Below, piece by piece: positions 26,380 through 35,466 of a DNA stretch of 64,000 nucleotides. The position numbers and the translations under genes are program-made. Each line of letters starts with the position of its first letter. The first letter of the stretch is position 1. The stretch is from Mucilaginibacter rubeus. Its GTDB lineage: Bacteria > Bacteroidota > Bacteroidia > Sphingobacteriales > Sphingobacteriaceae. Location of the stretch: assembly GCF_003286415.2 (NCBI RefSeq), contig NZ_CP043450.1:806001-870000 (forward strand), read 5' to 3'. The notes under the pieces were generated by a model. The model was not told the DNA's origin. It ran no database searches and saw only the letters and a list, made by a program, of their open reading frames with translations.

Positions 26380-28380
26380 TTATTTCTTTTTTAGTCGGGT
26401 CAACCTCTCAATCTCGCGATCAATCTCGTCGAGTCCGAAAGCTTCAAAATATAAATCCAACATGCTCTTCCTGATGATCGGCTCGCCGATCAGGTTTATA
26501 AATTCTTTAATATTATCCTTGTTCCAAAACGGATCACTATAGGTCTGTTTTAAAAGTTGATTCTTTGCGAATTTTTCAAGGAAATTAATTACCGAACGGA
26601 TCTTTTCCTTTGCCCACTCACCCATAAAACCTTGCTGCATATAAAATTCATGAGCCAGAAGGTCGTGAATGTTGGCACCAAATGTTTGCGAATGGGTTTT
26701 TGCTTTACCGTTAGCGTCCTGGGGTGAGCGGAGATAAAGCACGTTATTGCCAGGGATATCGGATAATATAAATGGCGAGTGGGTTGAAAATAAAATATTG
26801 ATACCTTTAATTTGATCGATGTGCTCCGGGTTAATCTTACCGATATATTCAATAAGGTCTTTTATGAATGTGCGTTGCAGGTCGGGATGAAAATAAAGCT
26901 CTATCTCATCAAAAATGATATTAACAGACTCATAAACGTTCTGCCTATCTTTTTCATTCTTATCCGCGCCGCTTTTGAAGACAGAGTTTAAATTAAGCAA
27001 ATGATAAACAACAGAGCTTATGCTATGGATCTTTTGCTTTTCCCCAGAGCTGAGATCGTTAAAGCTGTGGATTTCATCAAACATGATCTCGATGTCAAAG
27101 ATAGAAGGCGGGATAAGTTCGATAGTCTGCAGATTGCGTTTACCTTCCGGCCGTTCTTCATCGACTATCTGCTTTATATAATTTGAGAACTCGTCTATCA
27201 GTAATCTATCCTTGTTTTTTGTCCCATTTTTAACATATAATTTATACCGCAGGAAGTTAAGGGCCTGTTTTATTTTGAAAGTAACATGGCTCCGGTCTTT
27301 GATGATCTTCGCAATAAAATCATCCACGTCTTGTAGCTTTTGGTCTTTTAAGAACCTCCTGTAGCGACTATAATTTCGGCACATGCGAACAAGCTTATAT
27401 CCAATATAAATCTTTGTCGCCTGGAGCTCCGGCTCTGTTTCTACGTTCCGAAGATCGTAACCAGTATATTCCTTTAGCAATTTGCCTAAAACTTCATCAT
27501 CAACATCTACAGAATATCGGTTCTGCTTAGAGTATTTTTCCAGTTTAGGCTCATTTACTTTCAGTTTGAGCCATTTAGCCGTTTTGCCATTTGCCAAACT
27601 CCTTAATGAATCTTCCGGCTTAGTATGCTCTTTAATTGGTTCAAGGATGTTTGTTAAAAGCCGTTGTTTTACCAGCTCTTTTTCAACTGTTATATTGATG
27701 TTACCGCGATCCCTGAATGGATTGATCACGACTGGTGTTTGGTATCCATCATTTTTATGAAACAGTGGATCAATCCATTCTCCCATCTCGTCACTATTTA
27801 ATCCGTAGATCGAATAATTTACCGCGATGGTATAAAAGAAATGATCGTGTATAATCTTTGAATTTAATTTGATCTCTCTGTCAAACACAAACCGGTTTTT
27901 ATCACTCCTGATAAAGCGGTAAAGTTTAGAGGCAGAGAACTCCGTAAAGCCATCTTTGTCGCCATTTTCGGAAATGGTATGAAGACAATAAACATGATCG
28001 TCAGCCTGGTAGAATATTTCCACCCGGAGATTACCAGCGTATTTTAATTTTTGATACCGTTTGATAATCTTCTTTTCGAGCGCGAAATTGTAAATCGCTG
28101 CAAATAGCATTTCGATTAAAGAACTCTTACCTGATCCATTCTTCCCAACAACTGCGCTTATATTAATTCCAGGATATGTCCCCGAATCATAATTTGCGTA
28201 AAAATTATCTGTTAAATCTTTATCGACTGTGATATGAAGATTTTCAGGACGATCAACTTTGCCGATTTCAAAAGATGCTCCTTGATAAAAAATATAAAAT
28301 TGGGCTGGATTAAGAACTTTATGGAACCTTTTATTGGGATTTTCTAGAGGACGTATAGCCAGAAGCTTAAAATTTCTCAT
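26380..28380 (-). CDS. ptuA: ABC-type AAA ATPase (PtuA-like, Septu type)
   Basis: Protein of 666 residues with an SMC/RecF-like ATPase split by a long insert. Walker A ISAVVGKNGSGKSSLIEMLF lies near residue 80, the ABC signature LSSGEKQKIHSISS near 442, Walker B INIIFDEIELYFHPDLQRTF near 485 and the switch ILFSTHSPFILSDIPG near 532. This architecture is shared by PtuA, OLD-family and retron-associated ATPases, and the absence of a TOPRIM domain together with the adjacent HNH gene favours PtuA. It is the first of two minus-strand genes. The insert between Walker A and the signature is rich in Lys/Glu helices, consistent with a coiled-coil or recognition region. The trigger is unknown. Confidence 0.75.
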   Translation of the reverse strand: MRNFKLLAIRPLENPNKRFHKVLNPAQFYIFYQGASFEIGKVDRPENLHITVDKDLTDNFYANYDSGTYPGINISAVVGKNGSGKSSLIEMLFAAIYNFALEKKIIKRYQKLKYAGNLRVEIFYQADDHVYCLHTISENGDKDGFTEFSASKLYRFIRSDKNRFVFDREIKLNSKIIHDHFFYTIAVNYSIYGLNSDEMGEWIDPLFHKNDGYQTPVVINPFRDRGNINITVEKELVKQRLLTNILEPIKEHTKPEDSLRSLANGKTAKWLKLKVNEPKLEKYSKQNRYSVDVDDEVLGKLLKEYTGYDLRNVETEPELQATKIYIGYKLVRMCRNYSRYRRFLKDQKLQDVDDFIAKIIKDRSHVTFKIKQALNFLRYKLYVKNGTKNKDRLLIDEFSNYIKQIVDEERPEGKRNLQTIELIPPSIFDIEIMFDEIHSFNDLSSGEKQKIHSISSVVYHLLNLNSVFKSGADKNEKDRQNVYESVNIIFDEIELYFHPDLQRTFIKDLIEYIGKINPEHIDQIKGINILFSTHSPFILSDIPGNNVLYLRSPQDANGKAKTHSQTFGANIHDLLAHEFYMQQGFMGEWAKEKIRSVINFLEKFAKNQLLKQTYSDPFWNKDNIKEFINLIGEPIIRKSMLDLYFEAFGLDEIDREIERLTRLKKK

Positions 28381-28481
28381 TTACGGTTGCGATAGGTCAA
28401 GAGACGAATATAATCTATTATCATAAACAGATCGAAGAAAAAGCTCCAAAAGAGCTTCTAGCGCAACGAATAAAAAGCTAT

Positions 28482-29013
28482 TTAAAATAATGTCAGCTGT
28501 ACTTGCCCTACCTCATATTTAGCAATAGCTTCTAATGCTTTACGAATCACATCCTGATGATAATTGCTGGTATCCGAATGCCCGATCTTTTTGGTCATCA
28601 TCGCTTTAAGCCTATTCAATGCATCTGAAAGCGCCGCATCTCGGCTGCCGAACTGCTTGCCGAAAACGCATAACGGCGAGTATGAACCCGCAATACCGTA
28701 ATTGCACCCCACCGCATTTCTCCAAACACCATTCAGACCGCGACCGAGCTTTACCATACTGTAACGATTGAAATGCGAAGTATCCCCCAGATCGATACGT
28801 TCCATATCCACTAATTGCGGGCTTTTCAGCCAGCCATACTGATCCAGCTCAACAGCGGTAAAGCCGAATTCTAACCCCTTGTCGTAAGCATGAATATTTC
28901 GTACGATCACATGCAACCAGTCGCCAAACTGGCTTAACCAGTTGCAGCATTCCAGATCATTGTTTTTAACAGATCGCCGGAAGTGTGTCGGTAGTTAATG
29001 CAAACTTTTCCAT
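28482..29013 (-). pseudogene. Mobile-element hypothetical gene broken by a frameshift near its start
   Basis: From ATG 29013 the frame reads MEKFALTTDTLPAIC and stops. In the neighbouring frame the sequence continues as NNDLECCNWLSQFGDWLHVI and runs on for about 145 residues to the stop at 28482. The two parts look like one protein split by a single-base shift around 28965-28970. A TTG at 28916 could start the second part alone. The family is one I associate with Bacteroidota mobile elements but cannot name. It shows no catalytic motif, and its C-terminus is KYEVGQVQLTLF. It is either a recent pseudogene or a sequencing error. Confidence 0.5.
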
Positions 29014-29186
29014 AACCTGAAATTTAGTTTTTCGGGCTACTCAGCACGCCGCGCGGGTGTCAGGGGCGAGGCGCAGCCGAGGTTTATATACCCTCCTATG
29101 AAAAGCTTTTTGTGATTTTTTTTATTTTAGAGCATTATTTTCGTTTTATTTCTCAAAAGTCTACGAGAAGGGCAATACCATTTCAC

Positions 29187-29204
29187 TGACAGTTTTAACT
29201 GTCA
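29187..29204. promoter_or_regulatory. Palindrome, possible operator
   Basis: TGACAGTT and AACTGTCA arms (8 bases each, 2-base centre) lie between the divergent genes at 28482-29013 and 29272. The surrounding 29014-29271 holds a GC-rich patch (29040-29080) followed by an AT-rich run and no supported gene. The palindrome has the size of a dimeric-repressor site, but this is inference. Confidence 0.35.
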
Positions 29205-29271
29205 TTTCTTTAAAAATCACCCTGTCCCGGTTACCGGCACCAATAAGATCATTACCCATATCGGCACCCCC

Positions 29272-29559
29272 ATGTCAGCGAATGTCGCAAAGGTGATTGA
29301 TATTAAAGACGCAGCCCAGCATTACAACGAATGGGTAAGCATTACGGCACAGGCCTATTCATCAAGAACAATGGGCGAGATCACTTTAGTCAATTTAGGA
29401 GCAGCCTATCCCAATCAATTACTTACCATCGTACTTAAAGAAGGTGCAAAAGATATCAAAGGATTGGACGGCAAAACGATCACTGTCAAAGGCAAAGTCA
29501 TCGAATTTAAAGGCAAACCCGAGGTCGAGGCCACCGATGAGTTCAAATTGAAATTATAG
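29272..29559 (+). CDS. Small OB-fold-like protein, perhaps N-terminally truncated
   Basis: 95 residues from ATG 29272. The sequence (YNEWVSITAQAYSSRTMGEI, then TLVNLGAAYPNQLLTIVLKE, then GKTITVKGKVIEFKGKPEVE) matches the beta-barrel pattern of small OB-fold proteins of Bacteroidota, which are usually exported. Here no signal peptide precedes the fold. In-frame codons upstream (GTNKIITHIG) still look like protein, so the native start may lie upstream or have been lost. It is next to the mobile-element backbone. A nucleic-acid-binding role is only a possibility for the fold. Confidence 0.5.
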   Translation: MSANVAKVIDIKDAAQHYNEWVSITAQAYSSRTMGEITLVNLGAAYPNQLLTIVLKEGAKDIKGLDGKTITVKGKVIEFKGKPEVEATDEFKLKL

Positions 29560-29713
29560 GCACGGCAGCTAATGCTCCGTTCTGACGTAGCCGAGAATAT
29601 TCCTGTTGATATGATGAGACCAACAAAACTTCATATTTAAGATACTTCGTTATCCTTCCGCTTTCGAAATGCGAATTTTACTTGAATTGTTAACTTTAGG
29701 TTAAATTTAACTT

Positions 29714-30475
29714 ATGCGAGAACAGTATTTTAAACACAGGAAACCGTTCGATTTTAATAACGATTCTCTTGATATAGGCCGTCCATTCTTTTGGAATAAA
29801 AAAGTTGAGGACAACCACTTTCTTAACCTGCTTTACCGAAAGAGTGAACAGCAATTCGATGATTTATATAATTACCATCTGCAATTCTTTTTATCTGAAT
29901 ATGATGATGCTACCGAGCGGGAGTTCTTTAGGTACGTATGGGAAGTCATACAGGATGCCATTGCACAATTAAGGCATAAAGAAAGATATACGTCCGGCCA
30001 TGCCCTCAACTTCCGGAATAAATTTCACCTTAACCGTTTTGCAGAATATCTTCAAAGTATCGATGAGTGGAACCTTGGCCGTACCCAGGCTGAGATCATT
30101 GCAGATAAGGAAGGCCAGATCAAAATACTGAAAGAACAAGTGCAACGCCTGATGGATGAGCGCAGAGAAGCTGAGAAGTTGGATACTGACTACCCGATCA
30201 ATATTGCCAGCGGTCATTTCCTCACCGTAGTTGACCTGTTCAAAAAGATCGAAGCACTAAAAATAGGCGATAAGGAACTGGTATTTTCGCAGATGCCCAT
30301 CACATGGGCCAAACTGATCTGCCGGTACTTTCAGGAAGGCGGTGAACCGATCAAATTAGACCGTGTACGGCGCTACTACCCGCGAGATGCAGGTAACCCG
30401 AGTGGCAGGTCATCTGCTATTCCCTCCGAAAACCAGCATTTTAACATCGTTTCTGCAAAACGCAGGGCAAGTTAA
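29714..30475 (+). CDS. RteC-like or element-control protein
   Basis: Protein of 253 residues. Residues 130-155 (IIADKEGQIKILKEQVQRLM) form a coiled coil. The C-terminal 90 residues (SGHFLTVVDLFKKIEALKIG, then QMPITWAKLICRYFQEGGEP, then RVRRYYPRDAGNPSGRSSAI) resemble the end of RteC-type regulators, which control excision and transfer genes of Bacteroides conjugative elements. No HTH is obvious. It is the first plus-strand gene of the mobilization module. The name is a tentative family resemblance. Confidence 0.5.
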   Translation: MREQYFKHRKPFDFNNDSLDIGRPFFWNKKVEDNHFLNLLYRKSEQQFDDLYNYHLQFFLSEYDDATEREFFRYVWEVIQDAIAQLRHKERYTSGHALNFRNKFHLNRFAEYLQSIDEWNLGRTQAEIIADKEGQIKILKEQVQRLMDERREAEKLDTDYPINIASGHFLTVVDLFKKIEALKIGDKELVFSQMPITWAKLICRYFQEGGEPIKLDRVRRYYPRDAGNPSGRSSAIPSENQHFNIVSAKRRAS

Positions 30476-30686
30476 TTACGGATTATACGTTCACTATTCT
30501 TTTGCAGGCAAACGTTAACAATTTCCTCAAAACTATTCAGTGCGCTCTTTTTCAGCACTATGCTTTGGTTGCCATTACCGTAGCTTGGTTTATGGTAATG
30601 AACAATATCCCTTTGCCTACATCTTTGCTTCGTACCCGGTACTGGCGGTACAAGTATTAAGTAATGATTTAACTAAGGAGGAGATT

Positions 30687-30956
30687 ATGCAAGCAAGTGA
30701 ACTGATCACTAAAGGAGATCTGAATGAATTTAAAAGCGAACTATTAACAGAAATCAAAAGACTGGTTCAATTGGATGGCCAGGGCCAGTCCAAAAAATGG
30801 CTCAAAAGTAACGAGGTCCGAAAGCTGCTAAAAATATCACCAGGCACTTTACAGAACCTGCGCATCAACGGTACGCTGAGTTTTACCCGTATCGGCAGCA
30901 TCATGTATTACAAACTCGAAGACATTAACAAGTTACTGGAAGGAGGACTGCAATGA
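30687..30956 (+). CDS. Helix-turn-helix DNA-binding protein (excisionase-like)
   Basis: 89 residues starting at ATG 30687, preceded by AAGGAGGAG, the best Shine-Dalgarno of the region. It decides the start against an in-frame upstream Met. Residues 45-85 (KKWLKSNEVRKLLKISPGTL, then LRINGTLSFTRIGSIMYYKL) form the MerR/excisionase-type helix-turn-helix typical of small regulators in Bacteroidota mobile elements. It overlaps the next gene by four bases (ATGA). Its likely targets are the element's own excision or mobilization promoters. Confidence 0.75.
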   Translation: MQASELITKGDLNEFKSELLTEIKRLVQLDGQGQSKKWLKSNEVRKLLKISPGTLQNLRINGTLSFTRIGSIMYYKLEDINKLLEGGLQ

Positions 30957-31270
30957 GTACTCATAAAATTGCGGTTAGTGAACTCGCTGGTTACAGTAAA
31001 CTGCTCAAACGCATGAGCACTGACGGGCGGCTGAACATGACACACATCAGCTTGTTCAGTGCATTATTCGTGCAATGGCAACGCGCTGGTTTTAAAAGCC
31101 CGTTTTCTGTCACCAGAAAAACGCTGATGGCTTTTAGCCGGATAGCATCGATTGCAACGTATCACAAGTGTATCAAGGAACTCGATGAATATGGTTACAT
31201 CATTTATCAACCGTCTTACCATCCCAAACTTGGCAGCCAGGTTTACTGGCCTGCCGGTTGGAAAGTGTAG
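30953..31270 (+). CDS. Small winged-helix-like element protein
   Basis: 105 residues, translationally coupled to the HTH gene upstream. LNMTHISLFSALFVQWQRAG, then FSVTRKTLMAFSRIASIATY, then CIKELDEYGYIIYQPSYHPK read as a winged-helix DNA-binding fold of the kind found in replication or plasmid-control proteins of Bacteroidota. The stop codon lies in the first hairpin of the putative oriT region. The function is not known; regulation or processing of the element is likely. Confidence 0.6.
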   Translation: MSTHKIAVSELAGYSKLLKRMSTDGRLNMTHISLFSALFVQWQRAGFKSPFSVTRKTLMAFSRIASIATYHKCIKELDEYGYIIYQPSYHPKLGSQVYWPAGWKV

Positions 31271-31602
31271 CCCGGTATTTTATATCGGCATAGCTGTATA
31301 CCGGGCTATACGGATAACCGCATATCGGAATATCTGGTTATTCCGATATAGACATATTCAGATATCCGGCTATTTAGTATATAAATCCGGTGCAGTCTTT
31401 GGCTGCACCGGTAATGATTTGCTCCGCAAATCAGAAAGAAAAGCGGTGGTCGCTTCGCGAAAGCGAAGTGAGCGAGCGGAAGTTGGGCAGAGCCCTACTT
31501 TGCTCGCCGTTTGCACTGCAAACGGGGGGGCAGCATCCTCCGGGGATGCTGTGCCACGCGATAAGTCTGCAAAGTAAACATTCAGCATTCCCGCCGGAAT
31601 GC
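31268..31602 (+). other. Hairpin-rich region, putative oriT of the mobilizable element
   Basis: Between the regulator genes and the mobilization genes, at least seven perfect inverted repeats lie within 335 bases: 31268-31277/31299-31308, 31322-31332/31339-31349, 31387-31395/31403-31411, 31416-31422/31426-31432, 31508-31514/31518-31524, 31532-31538/31544-31550 and 31585-31591/31596-31602. Dense hairpins directly upstream of mob genes are where oriT is placed in Bacteroides mobilizable elements. The nic site cannot be identified by eye. Some of the repeats could also act as terminators for the upstream genes. Confidence 0.5.
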
Positions 31603-31615
31603 CAGCAAGAAAATT

Positions 31616-32173
31616 ATGGGAGAAGAAAGCACCAACAGAAAAACCATCAAATACAACGATGCCACCGATGCCAAACTGCAAAAACTGGCCGATAAAGCCG
31701 GCTGCACCAAGCGCGAGTTCTTTATCCGCATGGTCGAATATTTCCATAAAACCAGGAAAGACCCCGCCGATATCAGCGATGACCTGTTGAAAACAACGCT
31801 CGTTAAAAACCACGATACCTATATCCGATTCATCCGCGCTCAGGAAGAAAAAATACTCATCCCCGTTAAGCTCGATATCGACCGTATGATCCAGTCGCAG
31901 ATCAAAATCCTGGACTGCTTCAACAACCAGATCCTGAAAGCCAATACCGACCTGCAAAACAGCCAGCAACTGCAGGCCGGCAAATTCGCCGAAACCGATA
32001 AAGTGCTGCAACTGATCGCCGAAAGGATGGACAACCGCGAAAGCCTCAAAACCAAATTCCTGTACATCCTGAACCAATACATCAAAGTACGGGACAGCTT
32101 CAGTTTCACCACACCCGCCAAAGAAAAAGAAGAATTGAACCAGGCCGCCCGCCAGCAGGTCGCTAAACTCTAA
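31616..32173 (+). CDS. BfmA/BtgA-type mobilization accessory protein
   Basis: Protein of 185 residues. Its N-terminus (IKYNDATDAKLQKLADKAGC, then TKREFFIRMVEYFHKT) looks like a ribbon-helix-helix DNA-binding domain, followed by a long helical coiled-coil region. This is the layout of BfmA/BtgA-family proteins that bind oriT and help the relaxase in Bacteroides mobilizable elements. It is followed after five bases by the candidate relaxase gene and preceded by the hairpin-rich region. A long open frame on the opposite strand is low-complexity shadow. Confidence 0.78.
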   Translation: MGEESTNRKTIKYNDATDAKLQKLADKAGCTKREFFIRMVEYFHKTRKDPADISDDLLKTTLVKNHDTYIRFIRAQEEKILIPVKLDIDRMIQSQIKILDCFNNQILKANTDLQNSQQLQAGKFAETDKVLQLIAERMDNRESLKTKFLYILNQYIKVRDSFSFTTPAKEKEELNQAARQQVAKL

Positions 32174-32177
32174 CACC

Positions 32178-33056
32178 ATGTTCATCAATATCACCGACAG
32201 CGAAACTGCCGATAATAAAGGCAGCAGCAACGTGCTCATCCATTACCTCGATAAGGAAAACCGGCTCGGGCAGCCAGCGCCGGAACTCTGGTTTAATACC
32301 GGTCAGCAGGCCATCCGCTCCCATGAAGCGCAGCTGGCGCTCGACCACAATGTGGCCAAACTCATGCACACCGATGCCAAATTTTTCCTGGTGAATATCA
32401 GCCCCAGTCAAAAGGAGATTACGTGGTTAAAAACGCAGTACGGCGATGAAGCTGAAGCGCAATTGAAATCCTACGCTGTCAAAGTGATGGATGAATACGC
32501 CCGGAATTTTAAACGGCCCGGCATTGAAAGCAGCAAAGACCTCTTATGGTTCGGCAAACTGGAGCATTACCGTTATTACAGCCATAAAGATGCCGAAGTC
32601 AAAAACGGCCTGAAAAAACGCGGCGATCGGAAACTGGGCGAACAAATGCATATCCAGGTGATCGTGAGCCGCAAAGATATTACCAATACGGTCAAGCTCA
32701 GCCCGATGAATAAATCGCGCGGCCGGAACACCGAACATTCCAGAAAAGTAGGCCAGTTCGACCGCTCGGCTTTTAAGCAGATGGGGGAAACTTTATTTGA
32801 CAAGCAGTTTTCCTTCGAGCGCGGCCTGGCCGAAACTTTTCAATACGCCAACGCGCAAAAGAAAGGCACGCTGGAAGAACGGATCAAACTGCGCCAAGCC
32901 GTTGCCAAAGCCGGTGCAAAACCCAGACAGCAGGCAACAAGCATCAAAATGGTACCATCCCTGGCTAAATACCAGCCCGGTGCCGCGCCCAGCGTGACCA
33001 AACCCAAGAAAAGAAAGAAGAAGGGCCAGGACACAGATAATGACTTAATCCTATAA
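32178..33056 (+). CDS. Candidate relaxase/mobilization protein (DUF5712/MobB-like)
   Basis: Protein of 292 residues. Conserved features of this Bacteroidota mobilization family are visible: SSNVLIHYLDKENR at the start, WFGKLEHYRYYSHKD near residue 120 and GEQMHIQVIVSRKD near 155, which recall the His/Tyr region of relaxases, followed by FDRSAFKQMGETLFDKQF and a basic Lys-rich tail. It would nick oriT and lead the strand into a conjugative pore supplied by a helper element. The gene order, accessory protein then relaxase then coupling protein, supports the call. The catalytic residues are not certain. Confidence 0.7.
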   Translation: MFINITDSETADNKGSSNVLIHYLDKENRLGQPAPELWFNTGQQAIRSHEAQLALDHNVAKLMHTDAKFFLVNISPSQKEITWLKTQYGDEAEAQLKSYAVKVMDEYARNFKRPGIESSKDLLWFGKLEHYRYYSHKDAEVKNGLKKRGDRKLGEQMHIQVIVSRKDITNTVKLSPMNKSRGRNTEHSRKVGQFDRSAFKQMGETLFDKQFSFERGLAETFQYANAQKKGTLEERIKLRQAVAKAGAKPRQQATSIKMVPSLAKYQPGAAPSVTKPKKRKKKGQDTDNDLIL

Positions 33057-33067
33057 ATTAAAAAAAC

Positions 33068-35089
33068 ATGCAAACCGGAGAAGATACCCAGGGACTGCGC
33101 AAGATCGTCGACTTTACCCGGCTGATCAGTATTTTTATATTAGCCATCCATTTTTATATCAGCTGCTATCAGGCCTTTGCCGGTTGGCACTGGACGGCGG
33201 GCATTACCGACCGCATCATTAGCAACATCGCCAAAACAGGCTTGTTCAACAACTGGTGGAAACCTAAGCTGGCTGCCCTGCTGTGTTTAGTCATATCATT
33301 AACCGGCTTCAAGGGCCGGAAGGATGAAAAGATACAGCTTAAAAGCATTATCGCTTACCTGCTCAGCGGCCTGCTCATTTACTGGATCAGTATTCTTAGC
33401 TTTTACCTGCCCATCGCCAAAAACATCATTGCCATCACCTACCTGGCGTTGACTGCCGCCGGTTATTTACTCATCCTGACGGGCGGCACCTGGTTAACCC
33501 GGCTGCTGAAAGACAAACTGCATAAAGATATTTTTAACCGGGATAACGAAACCTTCCCGCAGGAAGAACGGAAGCTGGAAAATGAATATTCGGTCAACCT
33601 GCCGGGCAAATACCGCCTGAAAGGAAAAATCCGCAGCATGTGGATCAACTTCATCAATATGTTCCGCGGCCTGCTGGTGGTGGGTACCCCTGGCGCGGGT
33701 AAAACTTATTTTGTGATCCGGCACATCATCGACCAGCACCTGAAAAAAGGGTTTTCGATGTTCCTGTATGATTTTAAGTTTGATGACCTGACGAAGATCG
33801 CCTACAATAAACTGTTAAAATACCAGGCCAACTATGCTGTGAAACCGCAATTCTATATCATTAATTTTGATGACCTGAACCATTCGCACCGCTGCAACCC
33901 GCTCGATCCCGGCAGCATGCACGATATTACGGATGCGACCGAGGCCAGCCTGACCATTATGCTCGGGCTGAACCGCGAGTGGATCAAAAAACAAGGTGAT
34001 TTCTTCGTGGAAAGCCCGATCAATTTTTTAACGGCGATCATCTGGTACCTGCGTAAATATGAGGACGGGCGCTATTGCACTTTGCCGCATGTGATCGAAC
34101 TGATGCAGGCGGATTATGACCAGTTGTTCCCGATCCTGAATACCCAGCCCGAGATCAGGGCCTATATCAATCCTTTTATTTCGGCCTATAACCGGAACGC
34201 GGCGCCGCAGCTGGAGGGCCAGGTGGCCAGCGCCAAGATCGGGCTGGCGCGTCTGGCTTCGCCGCAGTTGTATTACGTGCTGTCGGGCAATGATTTTACG
34301 CTGGACATCAATAATCCGAAGGAACCCAAAGTGGTTTGCGTGGGCAATAACCCGCAGAAATTGCAGATCTACGGAGCGGTATTGTCGCTGTATATTTCCC
34401 GGATGATCAAACTGGTGAACCGGAAGAACCAGCTGAAAAGCAGCCTGATCTTTGATGAGTTCCCGACGATATTTTTCAATAATATGGACGGCCTGATCGC
34501 GACGGCGCGCAGCAATAAGGTGGCGACGACTTTGGCGGTGCAGGATTTCAGTCAATTGACGAAAGACTATGGCGCGGAGCAGGCGGATGTGATCACGGGT
34601 ATTGTGGGCAATGTGATTTCGGGTCAGGTAACTGGCGATACGGCGAAAAAGCTGTCGGAGAATTTTGGCAAGATCGTGCAGGATAAAAATAGTATGACGA
34701 TTAACAGCAGCGATACGTCCATTTCCAAAGCCACGCAGCTGGATTATGCGATCCCGGCTTCGAAGATCGCGGCTTTGTCATCGGGTGAGTTCGTGGGTAT
34801 GGTGGCGGATAACCCGGAGCAGCGCATCAGCCTGAAAATGTTTCATGCGGAGGTGCAGAATGACCATGGGGCGATTGCGGCTGAGGAAGCGGGTTACAGG
34901 CCGATTCCGCGGGTGCAGCAGGTGACCGAGGAGGATGTGCTGGAGAATTATATCCGGGTCAAGGCGGAGATCGATGAGCTGATCCGTTCGGAGATGCTGC
35001 TGATCGAGGCGAATAAGGTGTTGGATGAACAACCACGCCCCACAAGCGGCAATGATGAGGATGCTACGGAAAATGCATTATCCATGTAG
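33068..35089 (+). CDS. TraG/MobC-type type IV coupling protein
   Basis: Protein of 673 residues. The first 140 residues contain three or four membrane helices (for example LISIFILAIHFYISCYQAFA). The ATPase domain has Walker A LLVVGTPGAGKTYFVI near residue 205 and Walker B SSLIFDEFPTIFFNN near 458. The late region with AEQADVITGIVGN and SSGEFVGMVADNP is the one duplicated in the truncated copy at 20124-20715. Coupling proteins bring the relaxosome to a conjugation channel; no channel genes are present, so the element is mobilizable rather than self-transmissible. The start at 33068 follows the relaxase stop by 11 bases. Confidence 0.88.
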   Translation: MQTGEDTQGLRKIVDFTRLISIFILAIHFYISCYQAFAGWHWTAGITDRIISNIAKTGLFNNWWKPKLAALLCLVISLTGFKGRKDEKIQLKSIIAYLLSGLLIYWISILSFYLPIAKNIIAITYLALTAAGYLLILTGGTWLTRLLKDKLHKDIFNRDNETFPQEERKLENEYSVNLPGKYRLKGKIRSMWINFINMFRGLLVVGTPGAGKTYFVIRHIIDQHLKKGFSMFLYDFKFDDLTKIAYNKLLKYQANYAVKPQFYIINFDDLNHSHRCNPLDPGSMHDITDATEASLTIMLGLNREWIKKQGDFFVESPINFLTAIIWYLRKYEDGRYCTLPHVIELMQADYDQLFPILNTQPEIRAYINPFISAYNRNAAPQLEGQVASAKIGLARLASPQLYYVLSGNDFTLDINNPKEPKVVCVGNNPQKLQIYGAVLSLYISRMIKLVNRKNQLKSSLIFDEFPTIFFNNMDGLIATARSNKVATTLAVQDFSQLTKDYGAEQADVITGIVGNVISGQVTGDTAKKLSENFGKIVQDKNSMTINSSDTSISKATQLDYAIPASKIAALSSGEFVGMVADNPEQRISLKMFHAEVQNDHGAIAAEEAGYRPIPRVQQVTEEDVLENYIRVKAEIDELIRSEMLLIEANKVLDEQPRPTSGNDEDATENALSM

Positions 35090-35466
35090 ATTCGTTATAT
35101 CGGTTCTTTACCAGCGTCGAGTGGTCATATGGTTAATAAATTGTTTGCTTCTTGTCATCAGCATTCTGCCCGAAGTAGGTTTGATTACACAATAATTGAT
35201 CACTTTGTAATTAGATACTATTTTTTTTTAAGCAAAGAGAAGAATGTGCCTAAAAGCAGGTACTTATATATCCCCAAAAATAGGTAAAGCATCCTTGCTG
35301 ATAAGGATATTGGTGTGATATAATTCTGTTTCAATCCAAAAATCCAATAAATGCATTGCCAGCGAAGAAATGACCGGTCATGCCATAAAAAAAATAAAAA
35401 TTTTTCTTCCTGTCCGGCGCTTCTCAACTGTCTTGCCTTTAAAACCGGGTGAGGCCGGGCAAGAAG
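35090..35466. other. Intergenic junction between the mobile element and the FecR/SusC locus
   Basis: 377 bases with no gene I can support. An 86-codon minus-strand frame here is AT-rich and ends in a low-complexity tail. The ECF sigma factor that normally precedes a FecR gene is absent, so the right end of the element probably lies here. I could not find a terminal repeat matching the tRNA remnant at 3968. Confidence 0.5.

Noticed and set aside
31370..32239. 289-codon minus-strand frame opposite the BfmA/BtgA-like gene
   Set aside because: Its Phe/Val/Gly-rich sequence is the mirror of a Lys/Glu-rich gene; the plus-strand gene has recognisable family features and fits the operon.
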